This document shows positions 1 to 10,241 of a stretch of DNA of 64,000 bases, piece by piece; within the stretch, counting starts at the first letter, position 1; each line of letters starts with the position of its first letter. This DNA is from PMNU01 sp035480575. Its GTDB lineage: Bacteria; Patescibacteriota; Saccharimonadia; Saccharimonadales; UBA4665. The translations under genes were made by a program, and so were the position numbers. The notes below the pieces were generated by a model. It ran no database searches. It was not told the origin of the DNA and saw only the letters and a list, made by a program, of their open reading frames with translations. The stretch is from contig DATIHR010000006.1 of NCBI GenBank assembly GCA_035480575.1, positions 1 to 64,000 of the forward strand. The letters are read 5' to 3'.

Positions 1-1
1 T

Positions 2-3000
2 GTCAGCATTGGCACGACCAATGCCAGCAGCGTAGGCATTGGCCATAGCGGTGTCACAACAACTAATAATGGTGCTCTTACGGTTACGCAGTTGCTTACT
101 GCGAATGGGGGGGCTACCATTGCCGCCAACCAGAATCTTACACTGCAGAACGGTTCCGGTGTGTTTGCCCAGACCTACGCAAGCAGCAGCGCATCATCTG
201 CCCAAACGCTGAGTGCTACCAACAGCAACAGTGGTGGTTCATCGGTAGCGGTTAACGCGCATGACATTACGCTTGTTGGCACGGCTACTTCTGGTGGCAC
301 TAATACTAACAGTGCTATTAAGTTCGAAGACCCGTCAGCCGCTGCCAACAACCTGTACTATGGCCTAAACTTTGCGGGTACTGGCTACACTGATGTACTA
401 CGCGTGAACAGCTCGCAAATTATTAGCGGTGCAGGGGTTATCCAGAACGCGGGCTTTAGTAGTGGCGTTACGTATTCGAACATAACCAAAGTCGGTACGT
501 TAACCGCTGGTGCATTGGGTGCCGGGTTTACCACCGTAGCTGTAGGGCAGGGCGGTACCGGCGCAACCAGCTTTACTAGCAATGGCGTACTGTATGGCAA
601 CAACACTGGCGCTGTCCAGGCTACTGCCGCAGGCACCAACGGCCAGTGTTTGGTAGGCAACACCGGCGCTGCACCCAGCTGGTCGACCTGCACCGGCTTG
701 GTCACCTTGCAGAATGCATACAACAACGGCAACACAATCTCTACTAGCAGCAACGACATTGCGTTCACGCTTAACAGTAGTGATAACTTTACTGTAGCGA
801 CTGCAGCCGGCGGCACTGGCTCCACGACGTTCTCGCTAACCGATGGCAGTAATGCGACGCCGCCTGCTCAGCTCGTGCTGGTGCGCAATAACGACACGAA
901 TCAAGTTCTGGCCTCTGGCCTTAAGGTAACAAGTGCTGCGGGTGGTATAACAACTGCACTGGATGTATCGGGCAGCAACATTACTAATGCCATTGCCTTG
1001 GGCGCAAACGCAATTACCGGCACTAACTTTAGCGTCACGGGCGGCGGTGCGGTAACAGCTGTTGGCGTCAACTCCGGCACTGGCTTACTACAGGGTACTG
1101 GCGGTCTAACTCTTACTGGAGCAACCAGCATTAACGCTTCGGGCTCTAATGCTACGAACATTGGTACGGGTACCAATGCAGGCACTATAACAATCGGTAA
1201 CGCATCTACAGGCGACCTAGCCTTGAACGATGCTAACTGGAGTGTGACGGGTGCAGGCTTGTTTACGACCTCAAACAATATTGCGGTGAACGGCGGGCAA
1301 ATTACCTCCACTGGCACGTTGACACTGGATGCAACATCAACAGTTATTATTCCAAATGCCGACACGCTGCAGTCCGACGACCTTACCAGCACCGGCGCAT
1401 TAACCCTTACCAGTGCCGCCGCCAATAACATAGCCCTGAACCCGGGCACTACCGGCGATATCGTGCTGACGCACGGCAACAGTTCGAACTTGCAAATTAA
1501 TGGTACCGAGACCGCCGACAACACGATTAACCTGGTTGACCTAACACTTACGAACAACTCGAACGCTTCGACGGGCACGCTTTACGCGCTTAACGTTAAC
1601 AATGCCGACAACTCCACCAACACCGGTGTTGCTGACGGTATTGCCCGTTTTGTGAATAACCAGGGCACCGAGACGCTCACAGATGGCGTGCTCATCCAGA
1701 ACAGCGCCGGCAGCGGCACGATGACGAGTGGGCTGCGTGTTTCCCAGGGTGCCGCCGGCAGCACGACCACTAGTGGTGTGCAGATTGTACAGTCGGCCGG
1801 TACACTTACGAACGGCCTGCTCTTGGGCGGCACCATGACTAACGGCATTTACTTTGCTTCGGCTACTACCACTGCTGACATCCGCAAAGACACGACTGGC
1901 TTTACCATGGACCTTAATAATGCCTCCAACTCAACGCTTACTGTTACGAACGCCGGCGCAGGTGTTGCCTCTATATCACTAGAAGCCGGCGGTTCATACA
2001 CTGGCGCAGGCGCGCTTACGGTAAGCTCTGGCGGGTCTTCCGGCTTAACACTCGACTCGGCATCGGGGCGGGTAACGGTAGCAACTGGTGACTTCCTCAG
2101 CCTGGGCGTATCTGGTGTAAGTGGCGCAGCAGCTGGCGACATTTGGTATGACACCGCTGCCAATAAGTTCAAGGTTAACGAAAACGGTACTACCAAGACG
2201 CTCTGTAACCTGACAGATCTTGGTTGTGGTGCTGGCGCTACGACACCCCTGCAGCAGGCCTACGCCGATGATGCAGACGGCGGCAACGCAACAATCTCGC
2301 TTACCAGTGCCGACGATAGCCTTGTATTTACGAACCCCACCTCTTCTGGCACCGACAGTGCATTCTTGCTGCAGCTGACCCAGCAAAACACGACTGCAGC
2401 AGTTTCGGTACTTGATATGACCCAGTCTTCTAACAACGCAAATGCCGTTAACCTGACCGCTAACTCTATAGACGGCGAGACGGCATTAGCGGTAGCTGCC
2501 AACGGCTTAACAACAGGCAAGGGCATTAGTGTTACGAGTACCGGTACTGGCCTAACGACTGGTTCGCTCCTGCACGTTAGCTCGGCAACCACCGGCGCAG
2601 TCAACACGAACGGTATCGTATCGTTCCAAGCAACGGGCAACTACACTTCTACCTCTAACAACGGTCTCGTCAATGCCCTGGCAAACAGCACAACGGCAGG
2701 TACCATTGTGAACATTCAGGGTACATCGCTCACCAGCGGTACGGCCCTTAACATTGCTGCTAACACTGGTACTGCCATTAATGTCAGTAGCGGCCTGACA
2801 TCGCTCACGGGCCCGACTTCTGGCTCTGGCACCACCTTGACGGTTAGCAACTCTACAAGCACCGGCAGCATCGCCATCTTTAAGGACAACTCGACAGCGG
2901 TAGCAACCATTGCCGACGGTGGCGCAACTACCTTCCAAAATCTTTCTGACGGCACCAATGCCTTCCGTATCCTGCGCTCTGGTGGCGGTGAAGTGTTGGG

Positions 3001-5590
3001 TGCTGACACGACCGGCTCGAACATTCGTTTGCTTAATAACAATACAGGCACTATACCGAGCGGTGGTTGGACGACGAACGGCAATGCCTTGCCAGCACCC
3101 CGGTATGGCAATAGTGCAACCACGGCAAATGGGTATGTATATGTTACGGGCGGGGCTGATGCTTCCGATGTGCCAACAAACACGGTGTACTACGCCAAGC
3201 TCAATGCGAGTGGCTCTATTGGCAGTTGGTCAACAACGACGGTCCTACCGGCTGTCCGTAACCTCCATTCGACGATCGCTGCTAATGGCTATCTCTATAC
3301 CATAGGTGGCAACACGACTATTGGGGGCTCGTTCCAGAGTACAGTCTACTACGCTAAGATTAATCAAGACGGTACTGTTGGCACCTGGAACACGACGAGT
3401 ACAATATCGGGCGGTATTGGTCAGACAGGAGTAGTGACAGCCAACGGCTACCTCTATATTATTGGTGGCCGCGATGGGGCGGGTGCGGGTTCGGCAGCAG
3501 TGTACTACGCCAAGCTCAACGCGGACGGCACAATAGGCAGTTGGACAAGTACGAATGGCCTAGGTACCGATCGTCTTGGTCATACTTCGGTTGTTGCAAA
3601 TGGGTATATCTATGCCATCGGGGGGGAAGTTTCCGGCGTTGCAGCTGCGTCTGTTCAGTATGCCAAGCTGAATGCTGACGGTACTGTTGGTACATGGAGC
3701 ACTTCGTCGCAAAGTCTGCCCGACAATAGGAACGCTGCTGCAGGCGTTGTTTTGAATGGCTATATATATCATATGGGTGGCAACAGCGCGACGTCCTACG
3801 ACACGGTGTACTACGCGCAGATTGGTAGTGCCGGCGATACAGGGGCATGGACGGCAACGACCTCTATGAACGCGCAGCGACGTCAGTTCGCGGCAGTCGC
3901 TGCGAACGGATATATGTATGGCTTTGGTGGCGAGGATGGCACGCATATAAGCAGTGTCGAGTACGCTGGCACGAGCCGTGTAACTATAGGTGGAGGCCTT
4001 GACCTCGTGAACCTCAGTGGCGAGAACTTGGCCGATGGCAGCAGTGGCGGGCAACTAACCGCTGGTGATACAAACATCATTGGTAATCTAAACGTTACTG
4101 GCAGCACGACATTTAAAGACGGTATATCACTTATGGGTGTGCTATCGCTTAATGGTTCTACAAATTCAACCGCTGCCTTCGCAATCCAAAACGCTGCTGC
4201 CAGCACTATCTTTAGTGTCGATACCGCCAATAGTATCATTAAGGTGAATGGTGCCTGGCAGGGTAACACGAGTACCACGACCACAAGCGATTCTGCAGTC
4301 ACCTCGACTATTACAACGCCGGCCCTGGCATACTATGTGTCATCCACTGACACTACGGGCGTTTGTGGTACAGGGGCTTCGAAGACATTCAATATAACTG
4401 GCATACCTAATACCGAAGGCACGTTCGCGTACATTGTTTCTAAGGCAATTGACGGCGGTTGTGCGACTGGCACGCTAACGGTAACCGTTCAAATTAACGG
4501 CGGTACGGTAAGTACTGTCTCGAATGCGGACACGGGCGGCACTGTATCGGAAAGCTACACCGTCGCCTACATCAATGGCACATGGCGTATTGTCGGCTAC
4601 GGCCCAGGCGCGGCTGGCAACACAACTGTAGATACCGCTGACCTTGCCGAGTGGATTCACTTCACTGGTGCTCAGCCAACACCGGGCGAGCTACTGACTA
4701 TCGGTGATAGCGACGTATCTGCCAAGAAGTCATCCGTGCCGTACGACGAGAAGGTCATTGGCGTCGTTACGACCACGCCCCACACGGTTATGGGTGCTGA
4801 CGATGGCCATTCGGTAGTCATGGCGCTATCTGGACGCGTGCCAGTCAAAGTATCGCTCGAAAATGGGCCAATCCACCCAGGTGATTACCTGACGACTTCG
4901 TCGGTCCCAGGGGTTGCCATGAAGGCTACTAAGGCCGGTCGGGCCATCGGCGTAGCACTTATGCCCTACGACGGCACTGGCTCCGACCTTGTTATGACAC
5001 AGTTACAGGTTGGTTTTGCAGATCCAGGCACCGACGCCAACCATCTGCAGGGCGATGTAAGTATCGCTGGTAATCTCAATATATCGGGTAACCTTACTAT
5101 CGACGGCGATCTAACCGTTGCCGGTACGACTACCACCAAAGACTTGGTGGTAACAGGTACGGCTAAGGTGGCATCGATTACCGTCGGCGACAAGATTGTC
5201 TTAGGCTCTAGCACCGAGGATCCAGAGGCAGCGGTGGCGCACCCAATTGTTAAGCGGTTTAAGGCGAGCAAGTCGATTGCAGCCGGTAGCGTTGTTATCC
5301 TAGACGCCGTTCCAGGGTGGGTAACCACTACTACCACTACTGGTGATACACGAGTCATAGGCGTAGCCGTTACCAGCGTAAGCACTGGCGGTATCGTAGA
5401 AGTAGCAATTGGCGGTACGGCTAAGGTCGCCGTAACGGGCACTCCCGCTATCGGCCAAATGCTGCACGCAGATGGCATAGAAGGCAAGGCATCGGCTACC
5501 GCAAGCCCAGTGTGGGGCGAGATTATCGGTAAGGTGCTTGGGCCGCCCGATGCAGACGGAACGGTGCTACTGCTCATGACGCTCCAGTAG
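2..5590 (+). CDS. Giant surface adhesin with Kelch repeats and tail-fibre-like C-terminus (5' truncated)
   Basis: The frame is open from base 2, so the gene begins upstream of the window; 1862 residues are visible. The first two thirds are low-complexity Gly/Thr/Ser/Asn/Ala sequence with tail-fibre-like phrases such as GGTGATSFTSNGVLYGN and GDIWYDTAANKFKVNENGT. Six Kelch-like blades follow at about 3088-3985; their NGYxYxxGG cores recur roughly every 156 nt (near 3128, 3281, 3440, 3596, 3752 and 3902), and most blades contain VYYAKLNADGTxGxW. The C-terminal 330 residues (ADLAEW, then GRVPVKVSLENGPIHPGDYL) resemble the conserved tail of large phage-fibre-like surface proteins of CPR bacteria. 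The likely role is extracellular, in host-cell attachment, inferred from architecture and from the LCP wall ligase gene downstream. No sorting motif or transmembrane anchor is seen at the C-terminus. Confidence 0.85.
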   Translation, partial: VSIGTTNASSVGIGHSGVTTTNNGALTVTQLLTANGGATIAANQNLTLQNGSGVFAQTYASSSASSAQTLSATNSNSGGSSVAVNAHDITLVGTATSGGTNTNSAIKFEDPSAAANNLYYGLNFAGTGYTDVLRVNSSQIISGAGVIQNAGFSSGVTYSNITKVGTLTAGALGAGFTTVAVGQGGTGATSFTSNGVLYGNNTGAVQATAAGTNGQCLVGNTGAAPSWSTCTGLVTLQNAYNNGNTISTSSNDIAFTLNSSDNFTVATAAGGTGSTTFSLTDGSNATPPAQLVLVRNNDTNQVLASGLKVTSAAGGITTALDVSGSNITNAIALGANAITGTNFSVTGGGAVTAVGVNSGTGLLQGTGGLTLTGATSINASGSNATNIGTGTNAGTITIGNASTGDLALNDANWSVTGAGLFTTSNNIAVNGGQITSTGTLTLDATSTVIIPNADTLQSDDLTSTGALTLTSAAANNIALNPGTTGDIVLTHGNSSNLQINGTETADNTINLVDLTLTNNSNASTGTLYALNVNNADNSTNTGVADGIARFVNNQGTETLTDGVLIQNSAGSGTMTSGLRVSQGAAGSTTTSGVQIVQSAGTLTNGLLLGGTMTNGIYFASATTTADIRKDTTGFTMDLNNASNSTLTVTNAGAGVASISLEAGGSYTGAGALTVSSGGSSGLTLDSASGRVTVATGDFLSLGVSGVSGAAAGDIWYDTAANKFKVNENGTTKTLCNLTDLGCGAGATTPLQQAYADDADGGNATISLTSADDSLVFTNPTSSGTDSAFLLQLTQQNTTAAVSVLDMTQSSNNANAVNLTANSIDGETALAVAANGLTTGKGISVTSTGTGLTTGSLLHVSSATTGAVNTNGIVSFQATGNYTSTSNNGLVNALANSTTAGTIVNIQGTSLTSGTALNIAANTGTAINVSSGLTSLTGPTSGSGTTLTVSNSTSTGSIAIFKDNSTAVATIADGGATTFQNLSDGTNAFRILRSGGGEVLGADTTGSNIRLLNNNTGTIPSGGWTTNGNALPAPRYGNSATTANGYVYVTGGADASDVPTNTVYYAKLNASGSIGSWSTTTVLPAVRNLHSTIAANGYLYTIGGNTTIGGSFQSTVYYAKINQDGTVGTWNTTSTISGGIGQTGVVTANGYLYIIGGRDGAGAGSAAVYYAKLNADGTIGSWTSTNGLGTDRLGHTSVVANGYIYAIGGEVSGVAAASVQYAKLNADGTVGTWSTSSQSLPDNRNAAAGVVLNGYIYHMGGNSATSYDTVYYAQIGSAGDTGAWTATTSMNAQRRQFAAVAANGYMYGFGGEDGTHISSVEYAGTSRVTIGGGLDLVNLSGENLADGSSGGQLTAGDTNIIGNLNVTGSTTFKDGISLMGVLSLNGSTNSTAAFAIQNAAASTIFSVDTANSIIKVNGAWQGNTSTTTTSDSAVTSTITTPALAYYVSSTDTTGVCGTGASKTFNITGIPNTEGTFAYIVSKAIDGGCATGTLTVTVQINGGTVSTVSNADTGGTVSESYTVAYINGTWRIVGYGPGAAGNTTVDTADLAEWIHFTGAQPTPGELLTIGDSDVSAKKSSVPYDEKVIGVVTTTPHTVMGADDGHSVVMALSGRVPVKVSLENGPIHPGDYLTTSSVPGVAMKATKAGRAIGVALMPYDGTGSDLVMTQLQVGFADPGTDANHLQGDVSIAGNLNISGNLTIDGDLTVAGTTTTKDLVVTGTAKVASITVGDKIVLGSSTEDPEAAVAHPIVKRFKASKSIAAGSVVILDAVPGWVTTTTTTGDTRVIGVAVTSVSTGGIVEVAIGGTAKVAVTGTPAIGQMLHADGIEGKASATASPVWGEIIGKVLGPPDADGTVLLLMTLQ

Positions 5591-5692
5591 CACAAAAAGG
5601 CCGCCTGAATGCTAGCCCGACGTACCACTAAAACAGGCTTGCACAATGTGTATAACACCTTAAACTGGGTTTACGCATAAGCGCAAAAAATA

Positions 5693-5704
5693 TATACTAA
5701 AGGG
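5693..5704 (+). promoter_or_regulatory. -10 box and Shine-Dalgarno for the LCP gene
   Basis: TATACT (5693-5698) is followed directly by AAAGGG (5699-5704), which lies 8 nt before the ATG at 5713. This supports ATG 5713 rather than the TTG at 5707. Confidence 0.55.
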
Positions 5705-5712
5705 CATTGCTT

Positions 5713-7401
5713 ATGGACAATTTTCGAAAGCCCTCACGGGATAATCAGCGTCGCAGCATCGACAGTATCCGGGGCGGGCCAGCCAAACAGCGTCCTTCCG
5801 AACGTCCGCTCGGCAGGCGACCATTGGCTATGGATGGGCTTCGCACAAGCGGCCGGCGAGTGGATGGATTTCGCCGCCCCGACGGGCTATATCCAACGCA
5901 GCCCAGCACTGTTCGCACGCATGTACCGGTTGCCCCCAAGGCTGCTACAGCAGCATCGGGAGCATCACTACTGCATATGACGTTACCAGGCGGCGAGCTC
6001 AGTGCTAAAAGCAGCCCTCGGGGTGCTCGTAAGGCAGCGAAGGCTAAAAAACAGGGCAAGTTACACACTATCCGCAAATGGTTCGTCCGTTCTACGCTGG
6101 TGCTAGCAGCACTAGCGTTACTGCTTGGCGGGTATTTGGGCGTTAAAGCACTTACTAAAGTCAACAAGGTATTTAAGGGTGGCGGCACCGCGGCAGCGCT
6201 GCAAAGCGATGTCAAGCCAGAACTATTAAAAGGTGAAGGCGACGGGCGTATTAATATATTGCTGCTTGGTCGTGGCGGTGGCGATCACGCTGGTCCCGAC
6301 CTGACCGATACTATTTTGGTAGCCAGCATAGACCCGGTTAACAAAACGGCCAGTCTAGTTAGTATTCCGCGTGATCTATGGGTGACGGTACCTGGGGCTG
6401 GTTCGTCCAAGGTAAATGCTGTGTTTGCCAACGCAAAATATCGTTCGCTTAATAACAATCCAAAAGACAAAGCCAAGGCCGAAGCAGCAGGGGCGAAGGC
6501 TATCGAGAACGTCGTTAGCGACGTGCTCGGCATTCCCATTCATTACTATACTATCGTCGACTTCCAAGCGTTTAAGCAAGCAGTAGACACCGTAGGTGGC
6601 GTCGACATGAATGTACCAACAGAGTTAGCTGTAACCGAACGTATGTGGGATGAAACAACAGGCAAACCGTACTACCTTAATGTGCCAGCAGGCAACCAGC
6701 ACTTCGATGGTACTCGCGCGCTCTTCTTTACGCGTACACGGCACACAAGCGCTCGTGGCGACTTTGACCGCACCGAGCGACAGCGATTGTTTATTCAAGC
6801 CTTGAGCCAAAAAATATTGTCGGCAGGTACGTTTACGAACCCAGTTAAAGTATCCCAACTTATGAGCGATTTTGGTGACCACATTGCTACCGATCTCAGT
6901 GTTGGTAATGCCATCCGGTTGGCGCAAATTGGCAAGAATGTTAAGCAGTCCGATATTAAGTCGGTCGGCCTTGCAGATCCGCCAAACAATTACTTACAAA
7001 CCGATAATCTTGGGGGCGTATCAATTGTCCGGCCTTCTGCCGGCCTGGGGGACTATAGCGCTATTCAAAACTACATCCGCAACACGCTCCGCGATCCATA
7101 TCTCGCTAAAGAGAATGCTTCGCTCACTGTCCTCAATGGTACAACCGTGCCTGGTCTGGCCACCGCCAAAGCGAACGAGCTAAAATCATTTGGCTACAAA
7201 GTAACCAAGGTAGGCGATGCACCAACCCAGGCATACGCTCACACTATTATTGTCGATAAGACAGGTGGCAAGAAGCCATTCACCAAGAATTATCTCGAAA
7301 AACGTTTTGGCGTTAAGGCAACAACAAAAATGCCCGATAGCACAATAGAGTCCCAAGGGGCGGATTTTGTGATAATCTTAGGGCAGGATGATGCGAATTA
7401 A
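5713..7401 (+). CDS. LytR-CpsA-Psr (LCP) family protein with LytR_C domain
   Basis: 562 residues. LCP enzymes transfer undecaprenyl-linked glycopolymers to peptidoglycan at the outer face of the membrane. A long basic, disordered cytoplasmic N-terminus (about 1-120) precedes one transmembrane helix (about 125-147). The LCP domain spans about 180-390, with DTILVASIDP, the Arg of SIPRDLW, and RGDFDRTERQR as the phosphate-binding segment. A LytR_C domain (from ASLTVLNGTTVPGLA to the end) closes the protein. ATG 5713 is preferred because of the upstream AAAGGG. It sits between the giant surface protein and a polytopic membrane protein, consistent with envelope glycopolymer attachment. The family is certain; the substrate is unknown. 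Confidence 0.93.
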   Translation: MDNFRKPSRDNQRRSIDSIRGGPAKQRPSERPLGRRPLAMDGLRTSGRRVDGFRRPDGLYPTQPSTVRTHVPVAPKAATAASGASLLHMTLPGGELSAKSSPRGARKAAKAKKQGKLHTIRKWFVRSTLVLAALALLLGGYLGVKALTKVNKVFKGGGTAAALQSDVKPELLKGEGDGRINILLLGRGGGDHAGPDLTDTILVASIDPVNKTASLVSIPRDLWVTVPGAGSSKVNAVFANAKYRSLNNNPKDKAKAEAAGAKAIENVVSDVLGIPIHYYTIVDFQAFKQAVDTVGGVDMNVPTELAVTERMWDETTGKPYYLNVPAGNQHFDGTRALFFTRTRHTSARGDFDRTERQRLFIQALSQKILSAGTFTNPVKVSQLMSDFGDHIATDLSVGNAIRLAQIGKNVKQSDIKSVGLADPPNNYLQTDNLGGVSIVRPSAGLGDYSAIQNYIRNTLRDPYLAKENASLTVLNGTTVPGLATAKANELKSFGYKVTKVGDAPTQAYAHTIIVDKTGGKKPFTKNYLEKRFGVKATTKMPDSTIESQGADFVIILGQDDAN

Positions 7402-7416
7402 CCGCGTCTTAGAAAA

Positions 7417-8184
7417 ATGAGAGCACTTATTACCAAAATTAAGCCGGCCAGCGGCTTCTCGCGGCTCATTCATGTCGGGCTTAATATTTTCTTAGTCCTC
7501 CTGGTATTTATTTTGGTTCGTATCGATTTTGTCCAGCTAGCCTTGCTGGTAATACTGTTAAGTAAATGGCGTATGTTTGCTGTGCGTCCTCGATTCTGGC
7601 CGGCCAATATAAGGGCCAACGCAGTCGATATTATTGTCGGCGTGTCGCTCCTTGCATTTATGGTTCATAGCGGCGGTCAGTTAGTTCAAATAATCTGGGC
7701 GGCTGCCTATGCACTGTGGCTTTTAATCGTAAAACCGGCATCGACGGCCCTTATGATATCGGTGCAGGCAACAGTGGGCTTGCTATTTGGTCTTACGGCA
7801 CTGTTTTTGCACCTTGGCGCAAGCCCTTTGTATGTGTTGGTGCTCTCTGCGTCGCTTATTTGCTACCTCGCAGCGCGGCATTTTTTTGATAGTTTCGACG
7901 AGCCATATGCAAAATTATTGGCGTACTTATGGGCGTACTTCGGTGGTGCACTGACGTGGGTACTTGGCCACTGGTTGTTGTTCTATGGTTTTATGGCGCA
8001 GCCAACGTTATTGCTGGTCGCAATCGGGTACGGTCTGGCTGCCATGTACTATCTTGACCATCATGAACGCTTGTCAAAGTTAGTACGGCTTGAAATTATG
8101 GTCACTACCTATACGATTATTGTTGCAGTTGTTGCTTCGTTAACAGTAAATATTATGAGTACGGTGCGTGCACTTTTACGCTAG
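7417..8184 (+). CDS. Polytopic membrane protein of unknown function
   Basis: 255 residues, almost entirely hydrophobic, with roughly seven to eight predicted helices (for example around 20-45, 60-80, 85-105, 115-135, 170-190, 195-215 and 230-252). No catalytic motif is recognised. The only polar stretch that stands out is FFDSFDEPYAK between helices. It starts 15 nt after the LCP stop and ends 12 nt before the HtrA gene, so the three are probably cotranscribed. An envelope role is inferred from position only. Confidence 0.8.
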   Translation: MRALITKIKPASGFSRLIHVGLNIFLVLLVFILVRIDFVQLALLVILLSKWRMFAVRPRFWPANIRANAVDIIVGVSLLAFMVHSGGQLVQIIWAAAYALWLLIVKPASTALMISVQATVGLLFGLTALFLHLGASPLYVLVLSASLICYLAARHFFDSFDEPYAKLLAYLWAYFGGALTWVLGHWLLFYGFMAQPTLLLVAIGYGLAAMYYLDHHERLSKLVRLEIMVTTYTIIVAVVASLTVNIMSTVRALLR

Positions 8185-8196
8185 GAAGGGGGGATA

Positions 8197-9414
8197 ATGG
8201 ATCAAACACAATCGCAGGGGCCGTATATGCCGGCGTCACTACCACCAAGGCAACCGCATGGACCGGACAGCCCACGTATTAAGTTTTTAGCTATGGCGAC
8301 CCTGCTTATCATGAGCCTTGCATCGGGATTTTTTGGCGGCTGGCTTTCGGCGAAACATCAGGGTTTGGATAGTACGCCAACTGCAGAAAAACAGCAGGTC
8401 GTTCTAAAAAGCCAAGGGCAGGTCATTAGTGCTATTGCAAAAACAGTTGGCGAGAGTGTTGTCTCGGTTAATACTACCCAAGCCGCCGCGACTAACCTGT
8501 TTGGCTTTGGCGGCGGCGTAGAGCAGGGTGCGGGAACGGGTATTATTATTTCGTCCGATGGTCTTATTGTTACTAATCGCCACGTTGTGCCTGCAGGCAC
8601 AACCGATGTTACCGTTACGCTTGCAGATGGTACCGAGCTAGATAACGTGACAGTTGTTGGCCGCACGAACAGTAGCGATAGCTTGGACGTTGCCTTTCTA
8701 AAGATTAACGATACCAAAGGCAAGAAACTCAAGGCTGCGAGTATTGGCGATTCCAGTAAGATGGAGGTCGGCGACCCCGTTGTTGCCATAGGTAACGCAC
8801 TAGGCCAATTCCAAAATACTGTCACCTCGGGTATTCTATCTGGCTATGGCCGGAGTGTAACGGCAAGCGATGGCAATGGAGCTAGCAGCGAGAGTCTAGA
8901 AAACATGTTCCAAACCGATGCGCCCATTAACGAAGGCAACTCTGGTGGTCCGCTGGTTAACTTGGACGGTGAAGTCATCGGTATCAATACGGCCGTCGCC
9001 GGTGGTAATGCCGAAAATATTGGATTTTCTATTCCTATTAACGACGTTAGTGGCTTAATAACGAGCGTCAAGCAAAGCGGCAAGCTTGAGCGTCCATTTT
9101 TAGGCGTTGTGTATATTCCGATTACGAACGATGTAGCCGAGCAATACAAGCTTGACGTCAATCGTGGCGCGTACGTTCCACCGTCGGAGGTCGTTGGCTC
9201 GACATCGGTTTTGTCTGACGGCCCTGCAGCCAAGGCAGGCGTTAAGGCTGGCGATATTATCCTAAAGATAAACGATGACACGATTGATCAAAAGCATAGC
9301 CTATCGTCGCTCATTAATAAGCACAAGGTGGGCGATAAAGTAACGCTTACTATTCACCGCGACGGTAAAGATGTCAAAATCGATGTCGCCCTCGGCGCTG
9401 CCCCGACCAGTTAG
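8197..9414 (+). CDS. htrA: HtrA/DegP-type serine protease with PDZ domain
   Basis: 405 residues. One N-terminal membrane anchor (about 31-52) places the protease outside the cell. The trypsin-like triad is complete: His129 in TNRHVV, Asp164 in SLDVAFL, Ser249 in GNSGGPLV. One PDZ domain follows (about 300-400, with GPAAKAGVKAGDIILKIND). A strong Shine-Dalgarno (GGAAGGGGGG) lies just before ATG 8197. The probable role is degradation or chaperoning of misfolded exported proteins. It converges with prmC, whose stop codon lies 3 nt beyond its own. Confidence 0.95.
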   Translation: MDQTQSQGPYMPASLPPRQPHGPDSPRIKFLAMATLLIMSLASGFFGGWLSAKHQGLDSTPTAEKQQVVLKSQGQVISAIAKTVGESVVSVNTTQAAATNLFGFGGGVEQGAGTGIIISSDGLIVTNRHVVPAGTTDVTVTLADGTELDNVTVVGRTNSSDSLDVAFLKINDTKGKKLKAASIGDSSKMEVGDPVVAIGNALGQFQNTVTSGILSGYGRSVTASDGNGASSESLENMFQTDAPINEGNSGGPLVNLDGEVIGINTAVAGGNAENIGFSIPINDVSGLITSVKQSGKLERPFLGVVYIPITNDVAEQYKLDVNRGAYVPPSEVVGSTSVLSDGPAAKAGVKAGDIILKINDDTIDQKHSLSSLINKHKVGDKVTLTIHRDGKDVKIDVALGAAPTS

Positions 9415-9416
9415 GG

Positions 9417-10241
9417 TCATATAAACTGAAATTGTTGCACCAAACCATCGCTGTGCTGGTGTCTATATCCTGCCACTTCGGCCAACGCTACTAGCGCGGC
9501 GTGTTGTGATTCCAGCGCCTCGGTAATAATATACCGTGGCTTCTGGTCTATGCCGGGAACTTGTCGCCAAAGTCGACGATAGGCATCAAGCCCATCGTTG
9601 CCGGCAAAGAGCGCATCGCTTGGTTCGTGCATAGCTGCCTTGTTGATCGGATAGTCGAGTGGAACGTAGGGTAGATTAGCGAGTAGCACATCATAATGGC
9701 GGTGTATTGCGTGCGTCAATAGGTCCTCCGAATAGAGGGTGGCGTGTACGCGGTGTTTTTTTGTGTTGGTTGCTGCATATGTTAGGGCCGTCGGATCAGT
9801 ATCGTACAGGTCAATGTGTGCCCCGTGAAGCTCTAGTGCCGCAGTAATACCAAGACAACCAGAACCCGTGCCTATGTCGGCAATACGTATCGGTTTATCG
9901 TGCCTAGCCGGATCAAAGCGCAGGCCTACCAGGGCTGTTATTATGGCCTCGCTTTCTGGGCGAGGGACTAGCACGCCTTTGCCAACAGTGAAATATCGGC
10001 CATAAAAGCTTGCCTTACCCCTGATATATGCGAGGGGTGTGTGGTCGATTCTTTGGACAATTTGAGTGTTCAGTTTACTGATAATTTTTTCTGGCAATGG
10101 TTCGCTTGGGCTGGCAAGTAGGGACGAGCGATCACGGCCTAATGCATCCTCAAGGAGTACGAGGCAGTCCAGGCGGGCACTCTCAATGCCGGCCGTTTCT
10201 AGGTGTGTAGTGGCTGCTACCAGGAATTCCTGGATGGTCAT
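9417..10241 (-). CDS. prmC: Release factor glutamine methyltransferase PrmC
   Basis: 274 residues. PrmC methylates the Gln of the GGQ motif of RF1 and RF2. The N-terminal helical domain (about 1-80) is followed by the SAM-binding motif ADIGTGSGCLG (about 121-131) and the substrate motif NLPYVP (about residue 189), which replaces the usual NPPY. The start ATG overlaps the prfA stop by 4 nt on the same strand, giving translational coupling to its own substrate's gene; prfA-prmC is a widely conserved pair. A methyltransferase for another target is unlikely given this context. Confidence 0.93.
   Translation of the reverse strand: MTIQEFLVAATTHLETAGIESARLDCLVLLEDALGRDRSSLLASPSEPLPEKIISKLNTQIVQRIDHTPLAYIRGKASFYGRYFTVGKGVLVPRPESEAIITALVGLRFDPARHDKPIRIADIGTGSGCLGITAALELHGAHIDLYDTDPTALTYAATNTKKHRVHATLYSEDLLTHAIHRHYDVLLANLPYVPLDYPINKAAMHEPSDALFAGNDGLDAYRRLWRQVPGIDQKPRYIITEALESQHAALVALAEVAGYRHQHSDGLVQQFQFI

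Noticed and set aside
385..5658. Many long minus-strand open frames opposite the giant surface gene
   Set aside because: They are shadows of Thr/Gly/Ala-rich codons; Val/Pro/Ala-rich translations match no family, and the plus frame is continuous across all of them.
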